DNA of 64,000 nucleotides. It comes from Desulfofundulus thermosubterraneus DSM 16057. GTDB taxonomy: Bacteria; Bacillota; Desulfotomaculia; Desulfotomaculales; Desulfovirgulaceae. Both the position numbers and the translations under genes were made by a program. Every line of letters starts with the position of its first letter. The first letter of the stretch is position 1. The stretch lies in NCBI RefSeq assembly GCF_900142025.1, contig NZ_FQZM01000009.1, positions 33,724 through 97,723 of the forward strand, read 5' to 3'. This document shows, piece after piece, positions 8,040-15,781 of this stretch. The notes beneath the pieces are model-generated. The model searched no databases, was not told the origin of the DNA, and worked only from the letters and a program-made list of their open reading frames with translations.

Positions 8040-9814
8040 GAAAATAACCCCCTGGCCGGGCCGCATTTGTAGTCCAGCATGTGACGGGCGGCGCTGGCTT
8101 TTTCTTTAAGGTAGGCACACAGGGCCATGCATCCCCTGGGAGACAGGCTGGTTAAAAGCTTTATTGTCTCTTGCGCCAGCCGGTGGTACCCCGATGAAAC
8201 GCGAGCATTACCTGGTTCCAAAGGCCCGGGCCGGTAGCGCAAGCAGTTCTCCAGGATGGTCAGGGCCGTTTCAATGACTGCCGGCTCGCGGTTTTTTTCC
8301 GGCCGGCCGCACCTGGAACCGTTGCCGAGCAGCGAAATCAGGTTCAATAACGTCCAGGCCGGGCTACGCCCTTGTGGCCGCCGCCACAGGGAAATGGTCC
8401 TTATTTTCGCCAAGCGGTAATCTTCTTTGAGCATCAGGGCAACGATCTCGTCGACTGCCAGGGAGGGATCTATCTCACCACCGGCGTGCCGGATACGCTC
8501 CATAAGGAAAAGGGCATGCTCAAACCGGCCTGCGTACACGCAAAACCGTGCCAGGCGCCGGGCATGGTCTTCAGTTGGACTGCCGGCACCTGGACCGGCT
8601 TCTTCAAAACACGCACAGGCCAGATCCGGAAAACCGGCCTCGAAGAACAGGTCGGCCAGCACTACTACCTGTTGGGGGTGGTTGAGGTGCCCGGCGGCTT
8701 TGAGATGGTCGAAAGTACCCTGTGGACCCTTTTCAGCCAGGTAGAGCAGGAACAGGTTGTAGAGCGGATAAAGATAGGCAGGGTTTAATGCCAGGGCCTT
8801 CTCGTAACAGTTTTTAGCTTCTTTGAACCTGGCCAGTTTTTCGTGGCAGTAGCCCAGATGATATAACGACAGGAAGCTCTCCGTGCCGTTGGTATGGCTA
8901 AACAGGGGAGGCGGCTGGCCGAGACGCAGGGCCTCCTCAAACCATTTCAGGGCTATTTCATACTCCCCTTTCTCCTCGAACAGGATTCCTCCGTCGAAAA
9001 ATAGATCTGTGTAAAAGGGATAGCGTTGGCTTTCTTCCATACATATACAGATGGCCTCATCCAGGCTCCCCAGCGCCCTCAAGCAGGCAATCACTAAACG
9101 GATGGCCGGCGCCCGGAACAGGATGTGCCCGTCCGTCAGCTGTTTTAAGGCTTCTTGAAGGTACGGGAGCGCCCGTTCAGCCTTGCCCAGGCCCAGCCAT
9201 TCCACCCCCAGGTAATACTGTAAGAAGGGATTGGCGGGATCCGCAGCTACTGCCTGCCGCAGCAGGGCCAGGTTGCGCCCTCGCTTGCAGTTGCGCTCTT
9301 TTTTGGATAAAGGCCTGTGCCAGATAACCGGGCCCTGTGCTGTGCCTACCGCTTCCGGGCGGCTAATCACCACCTGCTCATGGATGATCCCCTGGAAGCG
9401 GTAGCCGGCCTTGTTTCGAAACAGTCTGAGAACAAAAAACCGGTTGTAGTCACCGGGATTTTCAGTGGCCCGGTTATGGAGGGGCAGGAAAAAGGCCTCG
9501 TAACCGCTGTTGTTGTTTATAAGCGAGTGCAGGTCGCCCGGACTGGTATCCAGTTCTTCATCGGCATCAAGGGACAAGATCCAATCGCTTTTAGCCCGGG
9601 CAAGGGCATAGTTGCGGGCGGCGCTGAAATCACCGTGCCACGGGTAACGGTAGACCTTGCCTGTGTAACGGCGGGCGATCTCTACGGTACGGTCCGTCGA
9701 ACCGGTATCTACAATAACTATTTCATCGACCGCCCCCTTAACGCTATCCAGGCAGGCGGCCAGGTTTGCCTCCTCGTTGCGCACGATCATCGCTAAAGCT
9801 ACAGTTGGTATCAT
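8036..9814 (-). CDS. Glycosyltransferase family 2 with TPR region (copy 2)
   Basis: 592 residues. GT2 domain at 1-~200 with ALAMIVRNEEANL, IVDTGSTDRTVEIA and LSLDADEELD; then several TPR units (for example YYLGVEWLGLGKAERALPYL and YHLGYCHEKLARFKEAKNCY). Both ends are ATGA overlaps with neighbours, a strong sign of translational coupling and equal expression of the three paralogues. No signal peptide, so it acts in the cytoplasm. TPRs probably dock the protein acceptor; the donor sugar is unknown. Confidence 0.85.
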   Translation of the reverse strand: MIPTVALAMIVRNEEANLAACLDSVKGAVDEIVIVDTGSTDRTVEIARRYTGKVYRYPWHGDFSAARNYALARAKSDWILSLDADEELDTSPGDLHSLINNNSGYEAFFLPLHNRATENPGDYNRFFVLRLFRNKAGYRFQGIIHEQVVISRPEAVGTAQGPVIWHRPLSKKERNCKRGRNLALLRQAVAADPANPFLQYYLGVEWLGLGKAERALPYLQEALKQLTDGHILFRAPAIRLVIACLRALGSLDEAICICMEESQRYPFYTDLFFDGGILFEEKGEYEIALKWFEEALRLGQPPPLFSHTNGTESFLSLYHLGYCHEKLARFKEAKNCYEKALALNPAYLYPLYNLFLLYLAEKGPQGTFDHLKAAGHLNHPQQVVVLADLFFEAGFPDLACACFEEAGPGAGSPTEDHARRLARFCVYAGRFEHALFLMERIRHAGGEIDPSLAVDEIVALMLKEDYRLAKIRTISLWRRPQGRSPAWTLLNLISLLGNGSRCGRPEKNREPAVIETALTILENCLRYRPGPLEPGNARVSSGYHRLAQETIKLLTSLSPRGCMALCAYLKEKASAARHMLDYKCGPARGLFS

Positions 9815-11787
9815 ATTTCCTGGTTTGCCTCCTCAAAGAGCCTGCGCAGAACCGGTAGTTCGGGGTATTTATCAATGGCTTCCCGCAGGATTTCCCGGCG
9901 CATTTTTTCATAAAGCCTGATCAGGCTGACATAATACCGCGGTTCTGCTGGATCCAGCGCCAGGGCCCGTCTATAAAGTTCCCCGGCTTCGATGCAGGCG
10001 TTTTGACGCTCTTTAATTTCTGCAAGGGTAAAGAGTGTTTCGGGACATTCCGGATTGGCCTCCAGGTAAAGACCCAGGTAATATTCTGCGGTCTTGAGGT
10101 GGCCGTACCGGTAGAACAGCTGGCCTACGGCCCGGGCGTTCTTGCTCAGGCACTCCCGGGATAAGCCGTCTAATAGCGACTCGGCCCGTTCTTTCTCACC
10201 CAGGTCAAGGGCACGCATTAGAATATCCAGGAGAAGGGACATTCCCTCATCGCCCAGGGTGACCCCGGGCCCTCTACGCCTGCCCGGATAGTTTTGCAGC
10301 AGGCTCACCACCGCCCCCGTGTCCTGGGAAAGTCCGAGGGCAAACAGTTCTTCCACCAGGGGGCGCACTTTCCGGCGTTTTCCCTGGAACCAGAAGCACA
10401 AAATTTTATTTAATTTGGCCAGCGGGTAAAGCCGGTGGTCGGGGCCGAACCCCTCAAGTATGCGCAGGGCTTCCAGGTAACGCCTCAGCTGGATCAGGCA
10501 AATTGCTTTCCACAGCAGAATTTCCGGTGCGGCTTCCTGCTGGTCCATGCCCCGCTCCAGGTATTCCAGGGCAAGCTTGTAGGCGGACTGGCGGAAAAGG
10601 ATTTGCCCCATCAGGAGGTTGGCCTGGGGAGTACAAAATTCACAAAGCTGTTCCAGGCACTTTTTTGTGTAAACCGGATCTTCTTGTGGTTTTAAGAGGC
10701 GCGTGATGCTTTCTAGGGCGGGGGTGAAGTGGGGGTTATCCCGCAGGCTCAAGATGTAATAACGCATGGCTTCTTCGTGGTTCAAAAAAACTTCCGCCAG
10801 CTGTCCCAGCTGGTAAAGGGAACGGAAACCTCGCGTCCCGCCGAAAGGTGCGTAGTGGGCCGGCTGTTCGGGCATCGAGAGGGCCTTTTGAAAGAACTCG
10901 TACGCCCGCCCGTAATCTTTTTGTTCGTAGCTGATCAACCCGCCGTAGTAATAGAGGTCTGCGTAGTTAGGAAAAAGACCCAGGCCGAGCTGGACAATTT
11001 CTAAAGCCTGTTCGGGCTTGCGGGCGGCATGGTAGGCCAGGACGATGTAACGCAGGAGTTTGGGCAGGTAGATGGTGTTCGGATCGATACCATTGGCCGC
11101 CCTGACCAGTTCTGCTGCTGCTTCATCAAACCTTTCCGCCCGGTACAGCTCCACACCGTAGTGATAGCGAAGGTGGCGGTTGTCAGGATTCCGGTTTAGC
11201 TCCTGGCTGAGCAGGGCCAGGTTCCGGTTCTTTTTATCCTTTGCCTTTATTTGCCGGTCCAGGTAGCCGTAATGCAGGATCACCAGGTCTTCGGCAATCT
11301 GGTACCTGGCCTGGCTGTTTCGTTCTAATATCACGTCTGCGATCTGTTCGTGGATAGCCCCGCGAAACCGGTAGTCCTTTCGGTTTTTGAAAAGGCGGAA
11401 GACCAGGTCCGGGCAGGTTTCGACCCATCCCTCGTTGCCTACGTAGTTAATTATCTTGATAAAATAACCTTCTACATTCTTTTCGTTGGCCAGCCTGCGT
11501 AGCACTTCCCTGCTTTCACCAGCCAGTTCTTCATCGGCATCTAAAAACAAAATCCAGTCTCCAGTGGCCAGTTCAAGTGAGGCATTGCGGGCGTCACTGA
11601 AATTGTCATTCCAGGGGAAAGAGTGGACCAGGGCGCCAAATTCCCTGGCTATTTGACAAGTACCGTCGGTAGAGCCCGTATCTACAACAATTATTTCGTC
11701 CACGGTCCCGGCCACGCTTTGAAGGCAGCGGCGGATGTTTTGTTCTTCGTCCTTCACAATCATGCACAAGCTGATTCTGGACTCCAT
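9811..11787 (-). CDS. Glycosyltransferase family 2 with TPR region (copy 1)
   Basis: 658 residues, the first gene of the leftward operon. GT2 domain at 1-~200 with SLCMIVKDEEQNIRR, VVDTGSTDGT and LFLDADEELAG, followed by a long TPR superhelix to the C-terminus (LRYHYGVELYRAERFDEAAA; TLFTLAEIKERQNACIEAGE). GAGGTATGAG precedes the ATG. The stop overlaps the next start as ATGA. The gene diverges from the repeat-protein gene with a 129-bp shared promoter region. It probably adds a sugar to protein or to a growing glycan. Confidence 0.85.
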   Translation of the reverse strand: MESRISLCMIVKDEEQNIRRCLQSVAGTVDEIIVVDTGSTDGTCQIAREFGALVHSFPWNDNFSDARNASLELATGDWILFLDADEELAGESREVLRRLANEKNVEGYFIKIINYVGNEGWVETCPDLVFRLFKNRKDYRFRGAIHEQIADVILERNSQARYQIAEDLVILHYGYLDRQIKAKDKKNRNLALLSQELNRNPDNRHLRYHYGVELYRAERFDEAAAELVRAANGIDPNTIYLPKLLRYIVLAYHAARKPEQALEIVQLGLGLFPNYADLYYYGGLISYEQKDYGRAYEFFQKALSMPEQPAHYAPFGGTRGFRSLYQLGQLAEVFLNHEEAMRYYILSLRDNPHFTPALESITRLLKPQEDPVYTKKCLEQLCEFCTPQANLLMGQILFRQSAYKLALEYLERGMDQQEAAPEILLWKAICLIQLRRYLEALRILEGFGPDHRLYPLAKLNKILCFWFQGKRRKVRPLVEELFALGLSQDTGAVVSLLQNYPGRRRGPGVTLGDEGMSLLLDILMRALDLGEKERAESLLDGLSRECLSKNARAVGQLFYRYGHLKTAEYYLGLYLEANPECPETLFTLAEIKERQNACIEAGELYRRALALDPAEPRYYVSLIRLYEKMRREILREAIDKYPELPVLRRLFEEANQEI

Positions 11788-11916
11788 GATCTCTCATACC
11801 TCATTCAATAAAATAGTTTTTTGTTAATTTATGCACAGGGTCTGTAACCTTCCACAACTATGAAGAATACTCTAATAGCGGAACGTAAAAATTTACCATG
11901 CGAAGGAGGACAACTT
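11788..11916. promoter_or_regulatory. Divergent control region of the glycosylation island
   Basis: The only gap between the leftward and rightward arms, AT-rich on the left side (AATAAAATAGTTTTTTGTTAATTT). It must hold promoters for both directions. Rightward, AAGGAGGACAACTT is a strong ribosome binding site for the gene at 11917. No unambiguous -35/-10 pair could be fixed by eye. Confidence 0.4.
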
Positions 11917-12789
11917 ATGCCAAACTATAAAATTTTTCAAGACAATCCAGATCAAGCGCGTATAAAAATCTTTGGCAGCCAGAATGTAGCCTTGAATACC
12001 GACTCAACAGGTAACCTGAGCATCACCAGCACCGGTCTGGCCGTCACCGCACCGGCGAACGGGTTGCTGGTAACGGCACCGGCCACCGGTTTGTCGATCA
12101 CGCCGCCGGCCGGAGGCCTGACCATCACCAGCACCGGCCTAGCCGTCACCGCACCGGCGAACGGGTTGCTGGTGACGGCACCGGCCACCGGTTTATCGAT
12201 CACGCCGCCGGCCGGGGGCCTGAGCATCACCAGCACCGGTCTGGCCGTCACCGCACCGGCGAACGGGCTGCTGGTAACGGCACCGGCCACCGGTTTATCG
12301 ATTACGCCGCCGGCCGGGGGCCTGACCATCACCAGCACCGGTCTGGCCGTCACCGCACCGGCGAACGGGCTGCTGGTGACGGCACCGGCTACTGGTTTAT
12401 CGATTACGCCACCGGCCGGAGGCCTGACCATCACCAGCACCGGCCTAGCCGTATTGTCAAATCTGGTCACCACTGACGTATCGGCCACGAGGGCAAACGT
12501 TACAGACACTGCAGGAAGCCCCGATACCAGTTACACCGTTTTGAATCTCAGGACCTGGACGTTTGGCGTTGTTAACGCCTCCACAACGATTGCTCCCGCC
12601 ACTGTCAAGCTGCAGATCAGCCCGGACGGCAGCAGCTGGATCGACGAGGCCGGCCCGGTTACCCTGAACACCGGCGATGTAACTACCCTTGTGTCTGCTA
12701 TTTTCTTGAAATACGCACGTATATACTATGCTGCCGTCAACTCGGCCAGCGCCGTGACCCTGAATATCTTTTTCCAGGGCCAGAGCTAA
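11917..12789 (+). CDS. Repeat-containing surface protein with DUF6385-like C-terminus
   Basis: 290 residues, from ATG 11917 after a strong AAGGAGGA site (an upstream in-frame ATG at 11860 has none). Residues 1-39 are a short head. Residues 40-175 are four copies of a 34-residue unit built from GLAVTAPAN, GLLVTAPAT, GLSITPPAG and GL(T/S)ITST, a ~9-residue period with alternating hydrophobics that suggests a beta-solenoid or fibre. The remaining ~110 residues form a beta-rich domain with LQISPDGSSW and FLKYARIYY, ending FFQGQS, shared with the next gene. No signal peptide or LPXTG is visible, so export is unexplained. Rich in Thr/Ser and at the centre of a glycosyltransferase island, it is the best candidate glycosylation acceptor (inference). 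Confidence 0.75.
   Translation: MPNYKIFQDNPDQARIKIFGSQNVALNTDSTGNLSITSTGLAVTAPANGLLVTAPATGLSITPPAGGLTITSTGLAVTAPANGLLVTAPATGLSITPPAGGLSITSTGLAVTAPANGLLVTAPATGLSITPPAGGLTITSTGLAVTAPANGLLVTAPATGLSITPPAGGLTITSTGLAVLSNLVTTDVSATRANVTDTAGSPDTSYTVLNLRTWTFGVVNASTTIAPATVKLQISPDGSSWIDEAGPVTLNTGDVTTLVSAIFLKYARIYYAAVNSASAVTLNIFFQGQS
12034..12441 (+). repeat. Four tandem 102-bp coding repeats
   Basis: Units start at 12034, 12136, 12238 and 12340. They differ at only a few positions, nearly all synonymous (for example TTG/CTG, GTA/GTG); one unit has AGC for ACC at the T/S site. A fifth partial unit (GLAV) follows. The near-identity indicates recent duplication or gene conversion, and unit number is likely to vary between strains. 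Confidence 0.95.
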
Positions 12790-12798
12790 CAACAAGGA

Positions 12799-12826
12799 GA
12801 AGGCCGCGGTTTTTCCCGCGGTCTTC
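12799..12826 (+). terminator. Hairpin after the repeat-protein gene
   Basis: Arms GAAGGCCGCGG (12799-12809) and CCGCGGTCTTC (12816-12826) pair with one mismatch around a 6-nt loop. A pyrimidine tract CCCCCTT follows rather than a clean T-run, so partial read-through into the next genes is plausible. This would make the repeat protein the most abundant product of the arm. Confidence 0.55.
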
Positions 12827-12880
12827 CCCCTTCAGTTCTGCCAATGTTGACCGGGTATCTGATTATGGAGGTCTAATTCT

Positions 12881-13366
12881 ATGGCAAAAATTGGTGTCAT
12901 GCCGGAGGATTCCAGGTTCGCACGGCTAAAAGATAACCTTGAGCACCTTGGTGTGCTGGGCATTTTTGCCGGGATTGTGCTGGGGGCTGTCGCCATTGTC
13001 CTATGCCTTATCTTATACCGCAAGCCCGTTCCCGAATGCCCTGAACCCGAGTTTACCAGTATTGTCCAGCGTAATCTGGTTAGCCGGGATGTAGAAGGTT
13101 TTAGCAAAAGCATTGATCTTTCCCGGATCCGGACTTTTTCTTTTCTGGTCCGCAATGACGGTCCCAATCCTGTGGTGGCCCAGACCGAGCTGAGTCCGGA
13201 CGGAGTGACCTGGAGTTCCTTCGGGGAATCGTCGTACGTAATCGAGCCCGGGGATAAGCACCTTTTTGTCCCCCAGTTTTTCCTGCGATATGCCCGCATT
13301 AAGTTTCGGAACAAGAAGCCGGGCATGGATACGGTGATTACCGTGTGGTTTCAGGGGCAGGGTTAA
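12881..13366 (+). CDS. Membrane-anchored protein with DUF6385-like domain
   Basis: 161 residues. One transmembrane helix at about 24-46 (LGIFAGIVLGAVAIVLCLIL), then an external ~110-residue domain homologous to the end of the preceding repeat protein: LSPDGVTW, FLRYARIKF and final WFQGQG match LQISPDGSSW, FLKYARIYY and FFQGQS. TGGAGGT lies 10 nt before the ATG. It may be the membrane partner or cap of the fibre protein; the role is inferred from shared domain and position. Confidence 0.7.
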   Translation: MAKIGVMPEDSRFARLKDNLEHLGVLGIFAGIVLGAVAIVLCLILYRKPVPECPEPEFTSIVQRNLVSRDVEGFSKSIDLSRIRTFSFLVRNDGPNPVVAQTELSPDGVTWSSFGESSYVIEPGDKHLFVPQFFLRYARIKFRNKKPGMDTVITVWFQGQG

Positions 13367-13387
13367 GGATAACCATTTCCAGGGCAG

Positions 13388-14230
13388 GTGATAGAGGATT
13401 TGCCCTTTCTGATGGAAAAGGAAAAGCTTACCTCGATTATCATTCCCACGAGGAACCAGCTAAGCCTGACCGTGTTATGCCTGGATAGCATTTTCAAGTA
13501 CACCCCGGAACCGGTTGAAATTATTGTGGTGGACAACGGCTCCACCGACGGCAGCCGGGAATACCTGCGCTCAGTGCCTGGAATCCGGTTGCTGGAAAAC
13601 GGTAGCAACCTGGGTTTTGCCGCCGCCTGCAACCGGGGCCTGACCGTTGCCCGGGGCGAATACCTTTTGCTTTTAAACAACGATACCCTGGTAACCCCGA
13701 GATGGTTATCCGGGCTCATCTCCCATTTAAAAAAGTATCCCGGCGCCGGGCTGGTCGGCCCCTTCTCCAACTGTGGCGGTGTAACGCAGACCATGCCGGT
13801 AGCCCCGCCTTCCCTCGGCCGGCTGGAGGAATTCAGCCGCCGGCTGGCACTGCAGAACTCGAGCCGTTGCTTCCCGGTGCCGGTGCTCAGTGGTTTTTGC
13901 CTGCTGTTCACGCGGCGGGTTTTGAATACCATTGGGGGGCTGGATCCCCGTTTTAACCCCGGGAATTTTGAGGATGACGATTTTTGCCTGCGGGCCAGGC
14001 TGGCCGGCTTTGTGCTGCTGGTGGCAGCAGACGTATTTGTTTACCACTTCGGTCAGAAAACTTTTACCGGGGAAGGCATGGATTACCGGGCGGCCCTGCA
14101 GGCCGGCTGGGAAAAGTTTCGACTTAAGTGGAAGTTGCCGCCCAACTTTCCACCGGAAAAGCGCCACACTTCTCCCCTGATCCTGAATCAAACCTTTGAT
14201 CCCTGCCGGCATATGATTCCGCTGGAGTAA
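13388..14230 (+). CDS. Glycosyltransferase family 2 (rhamnosyltransferase-like)
   Basis: 280 residues. SIIIPTRNQLSLTVLCLDS and VVDNGSTDGS form the nucleotide-sugar fold, LLLNNDTLV is the DxD-equivalent, and NFEDDDFCLRARLAG is the C-terminal ED(D) motif typical of rhamnosyl/galactosyl transferases. GTG at 13388 is taken as start; ATG at 13412 (MEKEKL) is nearly as good and neither has a clear Shine-Dalgarno. Cytoplasmic. Confidence 0.82.
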   Translation: MIEDLPFLMEKEKLTSIIIPTRNQLSLTVLCLDSIFKYTPEPVEIIVVDNGSTDGSREYLRSVPGIRLLENGSNLGFAAACNRGLTVARGEYLLLLNNDTLVTPRWLSGLISHLKKYPGAGLVGPFSNCGGVTQTMPVAPPSLGRLEEFSRRLALQNSSRCFPVPVLSGFCLLFTRRVLNTIGGLDPRFNPGNFEDDDFCLRARLAGFVLLVAADVFVYHFGQKTFTGEGMDYRAALQAGWEKFRLKWKLPPNFPPEKRHTSPLILNQTFDPCRHMIPLE

Positions 14231-14394
14231 AACAGCTCTACCCTTGAGCCCGAAGGGTGCAGTGCGGTCCCTAAAAGTATGTTGCAAGTGCCCAAATGCT
14301 TCAGGAAAGTATTACCACAGGGGATTCGAGCACCATATTTTAGCCCCTTCATAGTATGTTCATAGCAGAAATCACTAAAAAAGGAGTGTCCAGG

Positions 14395-14802
14395 ATGGCC
14401 TTTCAACTAACCAGTTTTGACCTAGTTACCCCGCCTGGTGGGAACCAGCAGCATTACGACTTTTTCATCCTCCCCGAACCCCGGGCGCTGGCCAGCGGGG
14501 TAGTGCGCCGGCCCGATGGTACGCCCGTGCAGGGAGCCGTGGTGGTCGTGTTTCGGAAGGAAGGGGATAAGCTGGGGCCCGTCATTGGTTATACCTTCAC
14601 CGATCAGGACGGGCACTTTTTCCTGGGGCCCCTGGCTCCCGGGACCGAGTACAAGGTAAAGGTATTCTACATGGAAACCGGTGCTGTGCAGGACCAGGCC
14701 CAGGTGGTGGAGTCAGGTATTTTCCCGCCGGTTTTCCCGTTGCCTCCCATAGCTCCATTTCCCACTATAGCCCCGTTCCCTCCAGTTGCTCCGTTGCCGT
14801 AA
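14395..14802 (+). CDS. Carboxypeptidase-regulatory-like (Cna_B-type) domain protein with proline-rich tail
   Basis: 135 residues from ATG 14395, with GGAG 8 nt upstream. Residues ~40-105 read as a beta-sandwich: ASGVVRRPDGTPVQGAVVVV, then DQDGHFFLGPLAPGTEYKVK, the usual Cna_B/CarboxypepD_reg signature. The last ~25 residues are a repetitive tail built on PFP and (I/V)AP units. No signal peptide is visible. It lies between two glycosyltransferase genes and may be another surface or coat component. Function unknown. Confidence 0.65.
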   Translation: MAFQLTSFDLVTPPGGNQQHYDFFILPEPRALASGVVRRPDGTPVQGAVVVVFRKEGDKLGPVIGYTFTDQDGHFFLGPLAPGTEYKVKVFYMETGAVQDQAQVVESGIFPPVFPLPPIAPFPTIAPFPPVAPLP

Positions 14803-14892
14803 GCAGGCTGGATCTCTCACGTGGCGTCAGTCCGATGTAAGCATTTTTACCTTCTTTGCCGTTATCCTTTGCGAAGGGTGGTTGCTCCTTCT

Positions 14893-15759
14893 GTGCTTTT
14901 CTCCGTTATAATTCCCTGCCGCAATGAAGGGGATCATTTGCGGCGGACCGTCCAATCCATGATCCAGGCCCGGGGATCGGAGCAAGAAATTATTGTGGTG
15001 GACGACGGGTCCACCGACGGGTGCTGTGATTTCCTGCGGTCCAGTGAAATGCCCGGTGTGCGGTTGCTTGAGGGGAAAAACCTGGGGGTGGCCGGTGCAC
15101 GCAATGCGGGGGCTGCCCGGGCCCGGGGAGAAATCCTTTGTTTTTGCGATGCCCACCTGGAATTGCCACCCGGTTGGCTGGCGGCTCTGGCCCGCCCCCT
15201 CGGGGAGGGTATGGCCGAGGTGGTTTGCCCGGCCATGGCCGATTCCCGCCGGCCCCACGCGGTAGGTTACGGGGTTACCTGGGGAGCCAACCTGCAATGG
15301 CGGTGGTTACACCGCCGTCCCCCGGAACCTTCTTATGTCCCCCTGGCTCCCGGGGGTTGTCTTCTGGTATCCCGGCGGGTGTACGAAGCGGTAGGAGGAT
15401 TTGAAAGGGGTTTTTACGGGTTCGGTTTTGACGACCAGGAGTTTTCCCTCAAGGTCTGGCTCTTCGGTTACAGGGTTATGGTACAGCCGCGGGTGCAGGT
15501 GCGGCATCTTTTCCGGGAGGTCCACCCTTATCCGGTAGGGGCGGACGAACTGCTGCACAATTTTTTGCGCATGATTTTTTTGCATTTTAACCGGAGGCGT
15601 CTGGCGCGGGTAATGGAGATGGTCAGGGGACAGCCCGGATTTGCCGGGGTAATGGCAGGGCTGCTGGACAGCGATGTTTGGGAAAAGCGTAAGAATTATT
15701 TCCGGCGCCGCCGCTATGACGACGATTGGTTCATGGAGCATTTTAAAATACCCTTTTAA
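14893..15759 (+). CDS. Glycosyltransferase family 2
   Basis: 288 residues from GTG 14893 (MLFSVIIPCRNEG), with GAAGGGTGG 11 nt upstream; a GTG at 14821 would add 24 residues unlike the family. VVDDGSTDG, then the FCDAHLELPPGW metal-site region, LAPGGCLLVSRR and GFDDQEFSLKVWLFG are the polypeptide-GalNAc-transferase/Wcc-like GT2 landmarks. The tail ends YDDDWFMEHFKIPF. The next gene encodes a clear paralogue with the same tail, so the pair arose by tandem duplication. Confidence 0.82.
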   Translation: MLFSVIIPCRNEGDHLRRTVQSMIQARGSEQEIIVVDDGSTDGCCDFLRSSEMPGVRLLEGKNLGVAGARNAGAARARGEILCFCDAHLELPPGWLAALARPLGEGMAEVVCPAMADSRRPHAVGYGVTWGANLQWRWLHRRPPEPSYVPLAPGGCLLVSRRVYEAVGGFERGFYGFGFDDQEFSLKVWLFGYRVMVQPRVQVRHLFREVHPYPVGADELLHNFLRMIFLHFNRRRLARVMEMVRGQPGFAGVMAGLLDSDVWEKRKNYFRRRRYDDDWFMEHFKIPF

Positions 15760-15781
15760 CGCTTGGAGTGGTTTACAACAG

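Noticed and set aside
12034..12441. CRISPR-like array
   Set aside because: The repeats are contiguous coding units without spacers, and no cas genes are present in the window.
11952..12509. Antisense open frame across the repeat gene, itself repetitive (VRPPAGGVIDKPVAGAVTSS)
   Set aside because: Repetition follows automatically from the tandem DNA repeats; no start signal and the sense frame has a strong ribosome binding site.
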